In this document: piece by piece, positions 11,693-23,474 of the stretch
Position numbering within the stretch: position 1 is the first letter of the stretch
Layout of the letters: every line of letters begins with the position of its first letter
NCBI GenBank assembly: GCA_948474755.1
Contig: CAOLHI010000388.1
Location: forward strand, 1,035,638 to 1,099,637
Source: Ctenosaura bakeri
Lineage: Eukaryota > Chordata > Lepidosauria > Squamata > Iguanidae
DNA: 64,000 nt
Direction of reading: 5' to 3'
The notes under the pieces: generated by a model
Told to the model about the DNA's origin: nothing
The model's database searches: none
What the model saw: the letters and a program-made list of their open reading frames with translations, nothing else
Position numbers and translations under genes: made by a program

Positions 11693-12833
11693 TAAGGTAT
11701 CAGAGAAACATTTGGCTATGTCTTCAGAGCCAGACACAGAATGATCACATCATCTGCTGAGACCTATGAAGGACCCTGGAAGATCTCAGCTGATGATGTT
11801 ATGAATCTACATCTGACTATGAGGTCATAGCCAGCTACTTCTCTGATCCTCTGTACTCTCCACCGATCACTGAATGGCCATGGGGTATCTACAGTGGCCT
11901 AATGGTGAGTTGAACAGGACTGATTGGAGAGAGATAGCATTGCTTATTCCATGGAACTCAGCAATGGGTTGGGTCAGATTTCACCATGTTCAACTGGGCT
12001 GGCAGAAGTAGACTTCATCTGTGCCCAAGGAGTCCTCCAGTCCCTCGGAGGGATAGGAGATCCTATTGAGTGGAGTGAGTAACCTTGGAGAGGTGAAAAG
12101 GAGAGCTCCCAAGATCAGAAAGAAACATCTTTTGTCAGTCATAGCCATGTCATCTTCCACCGACATACAATGTTAAAAGTGTGACTGTATGTTAGGGTTG
12201 CCAGGTATAATACAGGCTAGTTTGTCAAGATACACAAACTCTGCCCCATATTTCAGCAAAGGTGTAGCTATGGAAAGGAGGGGCAAAATGAGGACATTCC
12301 AGAGTGTGAGACACTGAAAACAGTTCACACTCAGAACTCTTCTATATACCGTGTTTACATCCCCTTGCAAACTTTGTCTTCCTTTTTTCTTTGGATGCCT
12401 AAACTATATTTCCTAATTCTTGAGTGAACTTTGAAGTCATTGCAATCATAGAGATTTGAGGAATGAAGGAAAATTTCATTGTGGGGGCACAATACATATT
12501 TGGGGGGCAATACCCTCATTTTGTCCTTTCATAGCTACAACCCTGATAACAACCTTATTGTGTTTGAAATGTCTGTCTTCTTCATTTTAAGTAACAGCCC
12601 CACAGAAGTGTGTGTATGTATTTAAAAAATAACTAATTGTTGTTCCTCATTGCCATGGTGATGACACAACTTCTTAGTCTGTTGTGCTGGTAATTATTTT
12701 TTCATTCCTTTCTGGTTTTTTAATGGAGAAAATTAACGATTATTGAGAAAATGACATATGACTCAAAGAATTCCTGTCAGAATACCTCTAAAAGGCCTTC
12801 AAAATGGACTTTAACAGCAACTGTTAGAAGGTA
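11693..12833. other. No recognisable feature
   Basis: No coding frame or familiar repeat was seen. Confidence 0.45.
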
Positions 12834-13040
12834 GGGAGTGAGGCATCTAATCTTGAAAGCTAAGCAGGGTCAGCCCTCATTAGTATTTGGATGAGAAACC
12901 ACCAATAAACACCAGGTACTGTAGGGTATGTTTCAGAAGAAGGAACTGGCAAAACCACCTGAGTATTCCTTGCCTGAGAAAACTCATTGAAATTCATGAG
13001 GTTGTTGTAAGTCAACAGGCCGCTTGAAGGCACACACAGA
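12834..13040 (+). mobile_element. 5S-rRNA-derived SINE, copy 1 of an adjacent pair
   Basis: The head resembles the internal promoter half of 5S rRNA ('cttgaaagctaagcagggtc', then 'ttagtatttggatgagaaacc'). It is followed by the SINE body ('ggaactggcaaaaccacctg') and tail ('cttgaaggcacac'). This is the 5S-Sauria type described in lizards. RNA polymerase III would be the expected transcriber. Confidence 0.85.
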
Positions 13041-13047
13041 GAGACAG

Positions 13048-13264
13048 AAATTGCCCTAAAGGCACCAGATTCCATCTGATCTTGGAAGCTAAACAGCCCT
13101 GGTCAGTACTTGGGTGGGAGACCGCCAATGAATATTGGCTGCTGTAGGCTGTATTTCAGAGGAAGGAACTGGCAAAACTACCTCTGAGGATTCCTTGTCT
13201 GAGAAAATTATATGAAATTTACGGAGTTGCCACGAGCCAGCAGGCCACTTGAAGGCACATACCC
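13048..13264 (+). mobile_element. 5S-rRNA-derived SINE, copy 2 of an adjacent pair
   Basis: Same family and orientation as the preceding copy, separated from it by only a few bases. The 5S-like head is better preserved ('gatcttggaagctaaacag', 'agtacttgggtgggagacc'), although about ten bases of the box-C region are deleted. Body and tail are complete. Confidence 0.85.
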
Positions 13265-13687
13265 ACATTAAAACTACAACTTGTTCTACAAGTAAAGGAA
13301 CTGTTCTGCTGTGCATTACATTTCTTTTGAAACATGACTTCATCCAACCCTGTTTAGCCCCTCAAAGGAATTAGTCACAGATAACCATAGTACTTGTAAA
13401 TTGCTATTTCCAAGCTTATCTTTATGAGAAGGAAATCAGGGGATCGTGAAGGATCATGATCAGAAGTGAGTCATGTAGTACATTGGAAGAGAGGGTTGAG
13501 TGTCTAATATTCCCAAGCAGCCTGAAATAGTTGGGGATTTAGACTGGTGGTTTCCATGTCAGTGGTACAGTGGATCAGCTCTGAGTTTTACATTGAACCT
13601 TAAATAACCTATCCAATGTGCTGAACCCTATTACCCAAATATCTGCAGAACCTTGGACAGCTCCTTTAACACTCACATTAAAACTTG
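13265..13687. other. No recognisable feature
   Basis: Unique-looking sequence between the SINE pair and the N2 MITE. Confidence 0.4.
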
Positions 13688-14097
13688 GGCCATTTCTTCA
13701 TGGCATCACCATCCTGCAATGGACACACTTTGTCGGAGATTTGCAAGTCATTCTTTCTCACAACATCATCTCCGTTCCACTGCCAATGCATCCCCACCCA
13801 TCATGATCACAGGATATTTCATTAACAGAAAAAAAACATTAATGGCCCTCAATCACACAATTCCCCCATCACCTCCAGGCATGCAGAATGGAAGGAAGCG
13901 CAATGTAGGCAATTCCTTTCCCACTGCGGCACATGAAGGAGGCCAGCTGCACTGTGGAACTCACTCACTCACTCACACTCCCTTCGACAGGGAACCAGCT
14001 AAGTGTGAAGGGGAGCATTTGTGTTACTCTCCCATCCCAGCAAAGGTGCTGCTGAGATTGCAATGTCACTGGAAGGAGATATGGTATGGAAATAGCC
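13688..14097 (+). mobile_element. Harbinger-type MITE, family N2
   Basis: The ends are GGCCATTTCTTCATGGCAT and, read inward from the right, GGCTATTTCCATACCATAT. Both flanks carry TTG (13685-13687 and 14098-14100), a perfect 3-bp target duplication. The interior aligns with the reverse complement of 41757-42166 ('tcaccatcctgc', 'gttccact', 'catccccacccatcatgatca'). The 165-codon frame crossing it is not conserved between copies and is not considered a gene. Confidence 0.75.
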
Positions 14098-16851
14098 TTG
14101 GGTTCCCTATCCTGCTGACATGGAAGCCCCATGCAGATGACCTGGGTTAACTCTGTTGTTTCCAAGAGGCACCCAAATTTAGCCTAATATCATGATATCA
14201 CATCATGTCAGCTAATACTAGCTAATAACATATCATAAAGTACCTCCACTGTTGTGATATGCTATTTTCAGCAGTGTCTGGTGAAAAAGAAAAATCTTAC
14301 TCGAAACATTTGTTACCATTATTTAGAGAAGCTAAAAGGCTCTGACTGGAGCATCTCACCAGCCATCTTCCAAGATTCCAGCTGTTTCTGATTCCCAGAT
14401 TTCACTAGGAGACAGATGACTTTCTGGCATTAACCCACAACTCCCCAGATAGTTCTACATACAATTTAGCTGTAACTTAGAAAGGTCTTTTCCTACTACT
14501 AATGGAGAGAATAATTCAGAACAGTTCAACTGTCTGACAACAGTGCCATCTTGTGGTCTGCTTTGCTAGCAAGTGCATTGCATATTCCTTCCTCATGCAC
14601 ACGTACACAAACACACACCCTTTACACAAAAGCACACGAAACACAGTGATCTGTTATGTGTCAAAGACACAGAAGACTGTCATTTCATATCCATCGCTAT
14701 CATTAATAAGTTTTCTTCCTTGAGTGTTTTAGGTATCTTTTTACATCTGGATTTCACAAGTGTTCTTTAGATGGTGAGCAACTGGGTGCTTCCATGATCA
14801 CAACAGCAAACTTCTCAAAAGGCTCCGTTTAGGTAGAAATACTTTGATGGAACTGCAGATCAATATTACTTTGTAAATTTTTAATGTTTGCTCACTGTGA
14901 AATGCTGTAAATAAAGTAAGCTAACTGCAGAAGACTATTCTTCATAGTTCTTTAAAAAAAGTGTTGGTTCAGCAATCTATCTAACTACCAGCTATAGATA
15001 TGGCCTTAAAAATGTCGACAGTAATAAATCAAGGGCAGAATTTGAATAACCTCTAGTGGCAGGTAATTTTTCAGAACTCTCAAACTCTTACTTGTCCTCC
15101 AAATAATGATTATATAAGCATAGGTGGGGGTGAGAAGGAACAGGACAAAACTATGAATACCAAATCCAGGAATAAAACAAGAGCTGTTATCATGTTGGCC
15201 TTGTGTTCAATGAAGCATAATACAAAACATTTGTTTGACCAGCAAATGGTTAAAATATGAAATGCCAAGTCCTGCCTTTAACATTGCCTTGAAACCTTTA
15301 CACAGTGCAGTTCTACATACAGCTACTCAGTAAGTTAATGAGCCTTACTCAGGGGTATGTATCAAGATGAAGAGTCAGTGAGCTGAATGAGTTGGAATGG
15401 GCATTGGATGTCTTGAAAGCCAAAAATCCTCTTGGTGATTTGCACTCTTATAACCAGGGTCTATGCCAGTGTAAGTACCTTCTTGGACAGCGTGAGAAGA
15501 GGTGTCCAGTACCTGTTTGTGTCATACCACTGGCTATGCAACAGACACTGGAGAATAGTAGAGTGCAGTTCTGCTCCCAGCCAAAATGGCTACTGAGTGT
15601 CCATAGGGATGTGCCCTGGCACCCCAGCTGCTGTTGCACAGCCAAGGGAAAAGCACCAGCCATAACCCTCCAGACTTTCTGTGTAAGTATGTTGGTGGAA
15701 TTTTAAACTCTGCCTGCATGCAACAGAATCTCAGACTTAATGTCTATTAATGATGGGAAAGTAATTTCTTCGGTTCACATTTTAGTGTAAAGTTACCTAG
15801 TTCATGTTGACCAAACTGCTGTGCAAACCAAGACACAGCCATTTGGGGATGCTATTTTTAAATCAAGAATAGCACACAGAAATGTGCATATTAGAGGAAG
15901 CTGTGTTTTTAAAAAAAATCTACAGAAGTTCAGGACATTAGAGAAAAAAAGTTTGTGCAAAGAATATATTTCAAAAAACTGCATACAGAAAAATCCTGTG
16001 TTTACATGAAAATGCACAAATTGAAGGGGAAATGGACCACCTCAACTTTATCTTGCATATCCACAAGCTCTGAGATTATGACCCATTCCAGTGCTTGAAT
16101 GCCTTGAAGATCCAAAATTTCAGGCATGGAAGTAGTGATTCAGGTGACAATTGTTCCACACCACCATACTGTTTGTTGTTGTGGTTGGTTCATTACCTAG
16201 TGACCCGCATTCTGATAATGACTTCCTCTATATTTAGCAAGGTTAGACCTTGGTCTGACATCTGGTTGGTGATTATAATGTTATACGTTATAACTCACTA
16301 TTTTGACTATTGCAGAGTTCAGGATTCCATACCAACCAACCAACAGACATCCCTTCCTCCCAAAACCACAAGATCTTATCAAGTTTGTCTCCCAAACCTG
16401 GCCATTTCTGTGTCATTGAAGAGCAGGGGGACCACAGACTAGAATCCAGCTATTTTCCTGAGCCTGGACACAGACCAATGATGTTATCTGTGGGGATTTA
16501 CAGAGGATCCCCAGCAATCCCTCTGGACACCTGTCCCTCTGCATCCCACTACAGGGAAATAACTGGTTCCTCGTCTGCTACTCCTTCCCCACCATGACAC
16601 AGTGTAGCCATACCCTACCACCTTTCCTACAAGATCTGTGATAAATTGAATTGAATAAATTGAACTTTTGAATGACTGGAGAACATGATCAAGGGCACAC
16701 TGGCTGGAGAACATGCTCAGGGTTATGCTAGCTGGAGGCATGTTCAGGGTCATGAAAGTTCAAGATAGGATTATGCAGAAAACCTGATACTGATGAATTT
16801 GTGCTAATCCTTTCACTGCATCAGGCTCTTGGCATTTTTGAGTACAATGAA
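14098..16851. other. Unannotated stretch, no gene seen
   Basis: I found no gene, RNA gene or confident repeat. Short CA-rich tracts occur near 14600. Frames of 60-115 codons (for example 15392-15706) show no family resemblance. Confidence 0.4.
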
Positions 16852-17884
16852 TGTTACTGAGATGGATATGCCTGAACCCAGGGTCTACAATTTAATATAA
16901 ATTGACTATTAAAAATATACCCCTCCACGTGCTTGAGAGGCCCCCAGATGAGCACACATACGGGCATGGCCAAACAGCTGAAAAATACAAGAAAAATCCT
17001 GGTCAGGCCAGTAACTTTCCATTGCGCTGCTTCAGGAGACCTCCAGGCAAGTACACGTCAAAACACAATCAAGTATATACCAAGCACACAAAAGATTCTC
17101 AGCCTCGAACCTTCAGCTTGACAGGATTAACACTTCTGACTACACAACTGTCAAGCACTCCCTATTTACATACTGTCTGGGCTATTGACAACCCTGACTA
17201 AAACCCATCAAGTCAAGCACTGACCTTTCAGAGTCTTTGTGTCCGCTTGAGAATCTATTGTTCTTCCCAAGAACTGTATACCCTCCAGGCACATCTCTCC
17301 CTATAACTATCCCCTAGTTTTCGAGCGCTTCCTTGGATCGCTTTCGGCTTCCTCCTCATCCTGCTGTTGCTCCATTTGCCGAGCCTTCCCCTCAGCCTCC
17401 ACGTGCTGAGATTCACCGCTCCCAACTCTCTGGCTCTATTTCGGCTTCCCGGACTTCAAGATCAGGTGTAGTATTCCCCCGATATCCCTCTTTAAATCCC
17501 CTATCAATTTTCCTCCCTTTATTTTTCTGTGTGAGGTCTGTGTGAGTGAGTGCATAAATGCACAGTGACGTAGGTTTTAAATAAAGAAAATAATTATAAA
17601 TTAATTTTGTCTGGGTCTTGACTTGGCCTGACCCCATAAAAGTTGGGTACAAGGTCTCACTAGGTTACCCTACCTCTCCTGTGTGCTAGGCACGTGCTTG
17701 GTGCAACTTGGAAATCCCCTTAAAATTGGGGTCCAACTAGGTGTCCTTTGAGGGATCCCAGGGAACTCAGATAGTGACCAGGACCCCCCAAAACTCAGAC
17801 AACCTACCCATGATCAGGACCTCCCTGAACTCTAACTAATTTGGTGACCGGGACCCCCAGGACTCCCAGAAAATTAGAGTAACA
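16852..17884 (+). mobile_element. Solo LTR, family LTR1, diverged
   Basis: It begins TGTTACTGAG and aligns with the LTR1 copies at 36391, 39024, 45265 and 49257: 'ctccacgtgcttgagaggcccc' near the start, 'cccctcagcctccacgtgctgag' mid-way, AAATAAAG near 17580, 'cttgacttggcctgacccc' and a GTAACA end. The last part is enlarged by degenerate repeats of a 'ggtgaccaggaccccc' unit (about 17770-17865). The flanks do not form a clean 4-bp duplication. No internal retroviral region adjoins it. Confidence 0.7.
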
Positions 17885-17892
17885 AAAAGTTG

Positions 17893-18190
17893 AGCTGCCT
17901 AGATTGGTGAGCAATCAGGGACCATCCCTCAATCTTACCCTATGGAGATCTTCCCTACCTGACCGAACATTGAGAGATTGTCAGGGATCCCATCAATGTT
18001 TTGTCACTCCAGAATTAAAGCAACCAGCTCATTCCAGATCTCTTTGTCAATCCTATGGGAAAGTCAGTATGGCTTTGTCAACACACTCCTTCAGGGTGTG
18101 AAATGGGATATAAAAACCTTAGCTTTGACTCCAGCCAATTGTAGTACATCGTGCCCCAGACTGCCATTCCTCCATGCAACCCTCAGACAT
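17893..18190 (+). mobile_element. LTR2 5' half, plus orientation
   Basis: Matches the 5' half of the LTR2 copies at 24534, 43390 and 53068 ('cccatcaatgttttgtcactcc', 'cagctcattccagatctc', a 'gatataaaaacc' TATA region at about 18108). It lacks the canonical TGTTAC start and ends abruptly where an oppositely oriented LTR2 begins. Confidence 0.6.
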
Positions 18191-19011
18191 TGTTGGAGTC
18201 CCTCTGACGCATGCAGGGAGAAACCAGCCAGAGATTCAAAAGTAAGTTTGTTTGTTTTATTGTCGGAGGAAAAACAATCACACACAGTCTCATACAAGGA
18301 TAACTGAAGAAAAGGGAGCAAAAGATAGCAAAAGTTTAGGGTGAGGTAAGTGATATTTACCAATATGAAGATAAGCAAAGAAGTGGTCATGGCTTAGACT
18401 AGAAGTCCAAGGGTAATACAAATTGGGAATTGGAGCAGCAGAGTGACAGACAGTGCACCAAAGTGCTACAAGTTATCTGGTGAAAAGTCAGGGTTTAAAT
18501 ACTCTTTTTCCATCCTGAGAGAGAAGGTATCAATGGCTCTTCAGCAGGGTAAACAATGGGATCTGGAGAGTGGTCAATGGGATCCAGAATGAGCTACTGA
18601 CCTTAGTATTAGTATTAATATTAGTATTAGTATGACAAAGGGACTGATGGGAATCTTGATAGCTCCTTAATTGCTGGACAGGTGAGGGGACAAAGAAGAG
18701 TTTTTGCTGGACAAAAGAAGAAGGTCAAAGAGACTTAGTCCTTCCATGAAAGCAACTTCTGTGCTATTGTTTCTAAAGGTTGAGTCATTGAGGGACATCT
18801 GCAAGTCCATTGTCTGGGAGTTCCTGGCTGTGACCTAGCCATGACCTGAGATCTCATCCTGACCCAGTTTTGCAATACAAGTGTGCAACCAATTCCTCTT
18901 TGCCAGCCAGCTCCCAGTCACAGCAGGATATACATTATATTTTATGCCCATTAAATATATGTTTTGCCAATCAGACCATATCATGGAGAAGGGGTGTTTG
19001 GCCTGGTAACA
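18191..19011 (-). mobile_element. LTR2 copy, minus orientation
   Basis: Read on the minus strand it starts TGTTACCAGGCC at 19011 and follows the LTR2 order: 'tgatatggtctgattggcaaa', 'cctcacctgtccagcaatta', 'ttggtaaatatcac', 'ccttgtatgagactgtgtgtg', an AATAAA signal near 18260 and 'cttttgaatctctggctgg'. The last ~100 bases are missing at the junction with the plus-oriented half. Confidence 0.65.
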
Positions 19012-19224
19012 GTTGCCTTTCCTGACACACTTCTCTCAGGCTAACTCAGACCAACCCTATCAATCCTACCAACCCCATCCAAAATTCTATTCTTTCCTCC
19101 AGCTCTAGTCTAATGCAAATCCTTTTCTAATTGTACTACACTCTGTCTCTAGGCTAATCAATCCCAGCTCAGAACTAAACACTAAGTTGTCATTCACCAA
19201 CCATTATTCACTAGTCTTATGTAA

Positions 19225-19427
19225 GGCCATTTCTGCACTACACAGCTATAGTGCTCTTATTCTACTTTCAACATTCTGTGGAATTCTGGTGTTTGTAGTT
19301 TACTGAGGCCAAAGAGCTCTCTGACTGAGAATTCTAAAGGCCCCTCCCTAAAACTGCAAACTCCAGGATTCCATAGGATGTTGAAAGTGAAATCATAGCA
19401 TTATAACAGTGTAGTGCAGAAATGGCC
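19225..19427. mobile_element. Hairpin MITE, GGCCATTTCTGCACTA ends
   Basis: About 203 bp with arms that pair over most of their length ('ttattctactttcaacattctgtgg' with the reverse complement of 'cataggatgttgaaagtgaaatc'). Flanks TAA and CAA are consistent with a 3-bp duplication. Same family as 31963, 33385 and 38262. The TIR resembles the Harbinger-type GGCC(C/A)TTT ends. Confidence 0.75.
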
Positions 19428-19861
19428 CAAATCTCCTCAAACATTCCTCCATTCACATTCATTGCAACCTTCTATTCTCTCCTCCATCCCAACAGCTACT
19501 CATCATTCCAATGTACACGTAACAAATCAAGCAACATTTTCAAATACAAACCCATGATGTCACTATTCACCTCAAAGAAAATTATGAAAAATCCTTACTT
19601 ATCTATTACTCTTCTCAGAGGGAGCTCCTAAATGCTGGGAAAACCATTTTTGACCTGAGAATAAATGACTATGATTTTTTTAAAATCCTCTGTCAATCAC
19701 ACACATGCTTCATTTCTCTGCCCATCTTTAAAACTTTCCTGGATCTCTCACTACAATCTCTAGCTAACCCACTTCACCTGGTTTGTTGTGATGATAAACA
19801 AGGAAGCTGCATACATTACCCTAACCTTTTCAGAAGAAGAAAAAAGGAGATAAAAATGCCA

Positions 19862-19936
19862 AAGAAGAAGAAGAAGAAGAAGAAGAAGAAGAAGAAGAAG
19901 AAGAAGAAGAAGAAGAAGAAGAAGAAGAAGAAGAAG
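19862..19936 (+). repeat. (GAA)n trinucleotide repeat, ~25 units
   Basis: About 75 bp of uninterrupted AAG/GAA repeats, homopurine on the plus strand. Long GAA tracts can form triplex or 'sticky' DNA and change length readily. Confidence 0.95.
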
Positions 19937-20100
19937 AGCAGCTCAATTGTCTGAGTTCCAGAATATAATTGCATCTTGTCAAATCATATTGGGAGCTTGC
20001 TCATTTTTCTATCTGTGCCATTTTCTAAAATGAGATAAGCTGTTTTCTGTACAGCTTATTAATATTCACCCCAGTTTAGCTGTGCTATCAGCCTTTCCTT

Positions 20101-20415
20101 TCATAGAATAATAGAATCATAGAGCTGGAAGGGGTCTCCTTGGACCTTCAAGTCTAAACTTCTGCTCAAGGTAGGATTTCCACCTAAACATCCCCAGCAA
20201 GTAGCTCTTTTTGGAGACACCTAGAGAAGGAGACCTTGCTAGCTCTTGAGGCAATTGGTTCCAGTGCTGCATCACTCTCTGTGCAACAGTTCCTTCTATT
20301 GTTCACTCAAAATCTGTCCTTCTATAACTCAAAACCAATAGACCTGACCCTACTCTCTGGGGCATCATGTTCCTTCAGACTACTCTCTTCCTTTGAAGAC
20401 AAGCATAGGGAAAAC
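20101..20415 (-). mobile_element. CR1-type LINE 3' fragment
   Basis: Begins with the reversed CR1 tail ('tcatagaatcatagagctggaa'-like) followed by a CR1-like 3' region containing 'ctagctcttgaggcaattggttcc'. Diverged from the copy at 21201. Confidence 0.75.
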
Positions 20416-21200
20416 ATGCTAAAAAAAAACCCAAATGGCACAAAACTGAGCAGTCTCTCTTTAAGACAACAATAGGGAACACATGGCTTGCCAAATATTA
20501 TTAGAATGTGATTCCCATCATCCCTTGCTACTGTCTGTGTTGATTAGAGCTGATGCAGCCCAAGAACACATCTGGCCATAGGTTGCCAGCTTGTGCTTCA
20601 AAGCAGTGTATCTGAAGTTATTGGATGTAGAGGGCTGGCAGTTTCTTCTCTCAATATGCCAGGAACTGGCATCTTACGTGTGCCTTGCTGTTATTGTATT
20701 TGCAGTTTCCTGGAAACTCACCATGGTCCAGCAACCAATAACCCATAACTGTCACCACCCCCCAGACAAATCCTTTATATCATACATCTGGACCTAAGCT
20801 CATGATATCACCCAACTCTTGCCTTCAGTTGCCTCCTCTGACATTTTCACCTAAATTTTGATTCGAAGCTTCTTGGGGCAGGAGTCTGTAATTTGGTTTT
20901 AGTAACCTAAATCTAGTCTTTTTTCAAGTACTCCTGCATTCCTTTATGGGCTTTAAACCCATATCTAAGTACTCAAAGCCCTTTGCCTGGATGAATGAAT
21001 CTCCCTGTATTCAATTTTTTAAAATTTCAATTTCATTCTAACCTGAATATGTGTAAATTTGCAAATTTTTACAGATTCTCATTTCAAAAGGTACTGAAAT
21101 GAAATTCTCCTCTGTTGCTAGGAACAGGGGCATATGTGAGGATCAGTTTACAAGGAAAGCCAAGAAACAACCTATTATTATCCCTGTTGTTGTTCACATT
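20416..21200. other. No recognisable feature
   Basis: No gene or clear repeat was seen; a short A-run and AT-rich stretches only. Confidence 0.4.
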
Positions 21201-21565
21201 ATCATAGAATCATTGAGTTGGAAGAGACCACAGGGGCCATCGAGTCCAACCCCCTACCATGCAGGAACCCACATCAAAGCACTTCCAACACATGGCCATC
21301 CAGCCTCTGCTTAAAAACCTACAAAGAAAGAGACAGCGTATTCCACTGCTGAGCAGCTCTAACCATCAAGAAGCTCTTCCTGGGGTTTAGGTGGACTCTC
21401 TTTTCCTGAAGTTTAAATCCATTGCTCCTTGTCCTAGTCTCTGCAGTAGCAGAAAACAAGCCCGATCCCTCCCTGGCATGATATCCCTTCAAATACTTAA
21501 ACATGGCTATCACATCCCCTCTTAACTTCTCTTCTGCAGACTAACCACCCCCAGCTTCCTAAGTT
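21201..21565 (-). mobile_element. CR1 LINE 3' end
   Basis: A clear reversed CR1 tail ('tcatagaatcattgagttgg', 'ccatccagcctctgcttaaa', 'gtattccactgctgagcagc', 'tcacatcccctcttaacttctc'). 5'-truncated copy on the minus strand. Confidence 0.9.
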
Positions 21566-21774
21566 GAGAAGTTATAGATGTGTAAGCACTGTAGTTACAG
21601 TGCTATGCAGAAATTCCCATTCTGACTGCCCTCCCCATTTCCACTCACTGGGAAGCAGCTGCTGCAAGTGACAGGAATCTGTTCCCCCATTGTTTGGAAA
21701 CTGCTGCCTGACAGACCTACTCCTGCACTGTGAGTGGTGTGACAGGCAGAAGCAGAGTCCCTGTCTCAATCCTC

Positions 21775-22015
21775 TTTTTATCCTTATCTTTAATCTTTTA
21801 TCTTTTTAGCTTTTAAACCATATTTTATCTTTCTAAATGTAGGTTTAAATCATCTTAATATTGTGAAGAGTTTAATTCCATTTTAATGTTCTTTTTTGTG
21901 TGTTTTTAGCTGTAGCGTTTTTTTTTAAATGATAAGCTGCTTTGAGTCCCAATTTTGGCAAAATATAAAGATGATGATGATGATGACGACGACAACAACA
22001 ACAACAACAACAACT
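21775..22015 (+). mobile_element. L2-like LINE 3' tail
   Basis: The T-rich 3' UTR leads to 'gataagctgctttgagtccc', 'aaaatataaa' and a (GATG)n/(ACA)n terminal microsatellite, the typical end of reptile L2-like elements (compare 36250-36372). Confidence 0.65.
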
Positions 22016-22092
22016 GGCAGAATCCTGTTGGGCAGTTACAAATGCATAAGCTAGAGTTACCTATTTGTGACTGTTTTGTATTCACAATCAGC

Positions 22093-22190
22093 TGGATCGC
22101 CATCTGTTGGGAGTGCTATATTTCTGCATAGCAGGGGGTTGGACTGGATAGCCCCTGTGGTCTCTTCCAACTCTATTATTCTATGATTAT
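22093..22190 (+). mobile_element. CR1 LINE tail
   Basis: The canonical CR1 3' terminus is readable ('gggggttggactggatagcc', 'ctcttccaactctattattc'). About 100 bp, plus strand. Confidence 0.9.
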
Positions 22191-22682
22191 ATCCCTACGT
22201 AGCCCCTAGTTTAGGGATACACAGGATCAGTGACAGTTCCCCAGTCTCCAATTACTAGGGGGCAGCCATTGCAATTGATGGAGGTCTGTGTCCCTCTTGA
22301 CTGGCTGATCTTTCCACTCCCACCCCTTGCATGAGCAATCTCTGGCCAGAGAGGGGTTTGTGACAGAAGTCCTATTTCTACCTGTTTTATTGGAGATCTC
22401 TCAAGGGAGGGACTGTCAGTTATCTGCCTCCTGGTCGACAGGGGATCAGACCCCCATCAATCACAGCAGCTGCTGCCCAGTAGATGGAGACTGAGATGGG
22501 AGTCACTGCATAGCACCATAGCTACTGTGCCCATGCATTCATAACTCCCCAACAGAATTCTGGCCATCATACACAGATGCATGTTGGGTTCATGCTTGAG
22601 TATGCTATTAATAGAATGACAACCTATATATGAGAGATCTTCATGAGCCCTGGTCATTAACAAGCTTGCTCAATCTTGCAAA

Positions 22683-23150
22683 CTCGGGACTGCTGTTGTC
22701 TTTGTTGTGTCAATCCACCTGAAATGCAGTCTCCCTCTTTTCCTAATGCCTTCCACCTTACTAAGTAAGTACTTTGTCTTTTCCACTTATTCAAGTCATC
22801 TCATGACATATCCAAAGTACAAAATTTAGTCATTTCTAGGCTTCTACTGAAAATTTAGGCATGATTTCCTCTTGGATCCTTTTATTTGTCTTTTTGGCAG
22901 GATATTCACCGAACTCTCTTCCAGCACCCCATTTCAAATGAGTTAATCTTCTGTTTGTCAGCTTTCTTCACTCCCTAATTTTCACAACCACACCTTGAAA
23001 TCAGATATACTATGACAGTCCAGATTTTGGTATTCAATGATATATCTTTACATTTGAGGATCTCATCTATAACTGCTTTTCAAAGTATTAATCTTCCTAT
23101 TTCTTGACTACACTCTCCATTTTGATTAATGACTAGGAAATCTTAAATTA
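22683..23150 (-). mobile_element. Bov-B (RTE) LINE fragment
   Basis: The minus-strand translation carries a decayed Bov-B ORF2 C-terminus: 'NGVLEESSVNILPKRQIKGS', then 'ILYFGYVMR.LE', then 'KTKYLLSKVEGIRKRGR' and 'FRWID', matching the usual 'W.RR...I.W..R...ESIL / FGH..R / LEK....GKVEG.R.RGR / RWLD' layout. Several stops and shifts; dead copy. Bov-B provides the tail of the Sauria-type SINEs seen here. Confidence 0.8.
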
Positions 23151-23474
23151 TTTCATGTCTTCATCATCCACTTTCAAGTTATGCAGTCACCTGTGGTCAT
23201 TATAGCTGTTTTCTAAATATTTTCTAAGTATTTGCCTATTCCACTGTTCTCAAAAATGAACAAATATACAGAGCACAATTTTTCTATAGTAGTGTAGTGT
23301 ACTGTAGTGTAAACCTACATTCACATTTTTAAATGGTGATTGCGCTATACTACCCTTGTGCAACTGCTTGCATATTTGTGTTTGCTCTTTTTGCAGTATT
23401 AGTGAATCAAGAGGTACATTGAAAAACATGCACACAATGCTCAACATTGTGTGCAATAGTTACACTTGCCAGGG

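Larger units (their letters stand above)
21587..22540. mobile_element. Composite inverted-repeat element with LINE insertions
   Basis: The first ~105 bases (21590-21695) align with the reverse complement of 22440-22535: shared 'gtgctatgcag', 'ctcccat' and 'gggcagcagctgctg' blocks at roughly 70-75% by eye. A further partial copy in the left-arm orientation lies at about 22225-22300. Between the arms sit an L2-like tail (21775-22015) and a CR1 tail (22093-22190). This looks like an old long-TIR element hit twice by LINEs. Borders and superfamily are uncertain. Confidence 0.5.

Noticed and set aside
13653..14150. 165-codon open frame
   Set aside because: It lies across the N2 MITE and its flanks, shows no domain, and is not preserved in the N2 copy at 41757.
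19225..19427. hAT-type MITE assignment for the 200-bp hairpin elements
   Set aside because: No consistent 8-bp duplications were found. Copies instead show 3-bp flanks (CTT/CTT, TAA/CAA), and the GGCCATTTCTGCAC ends resemble the Harbinger-type termini.
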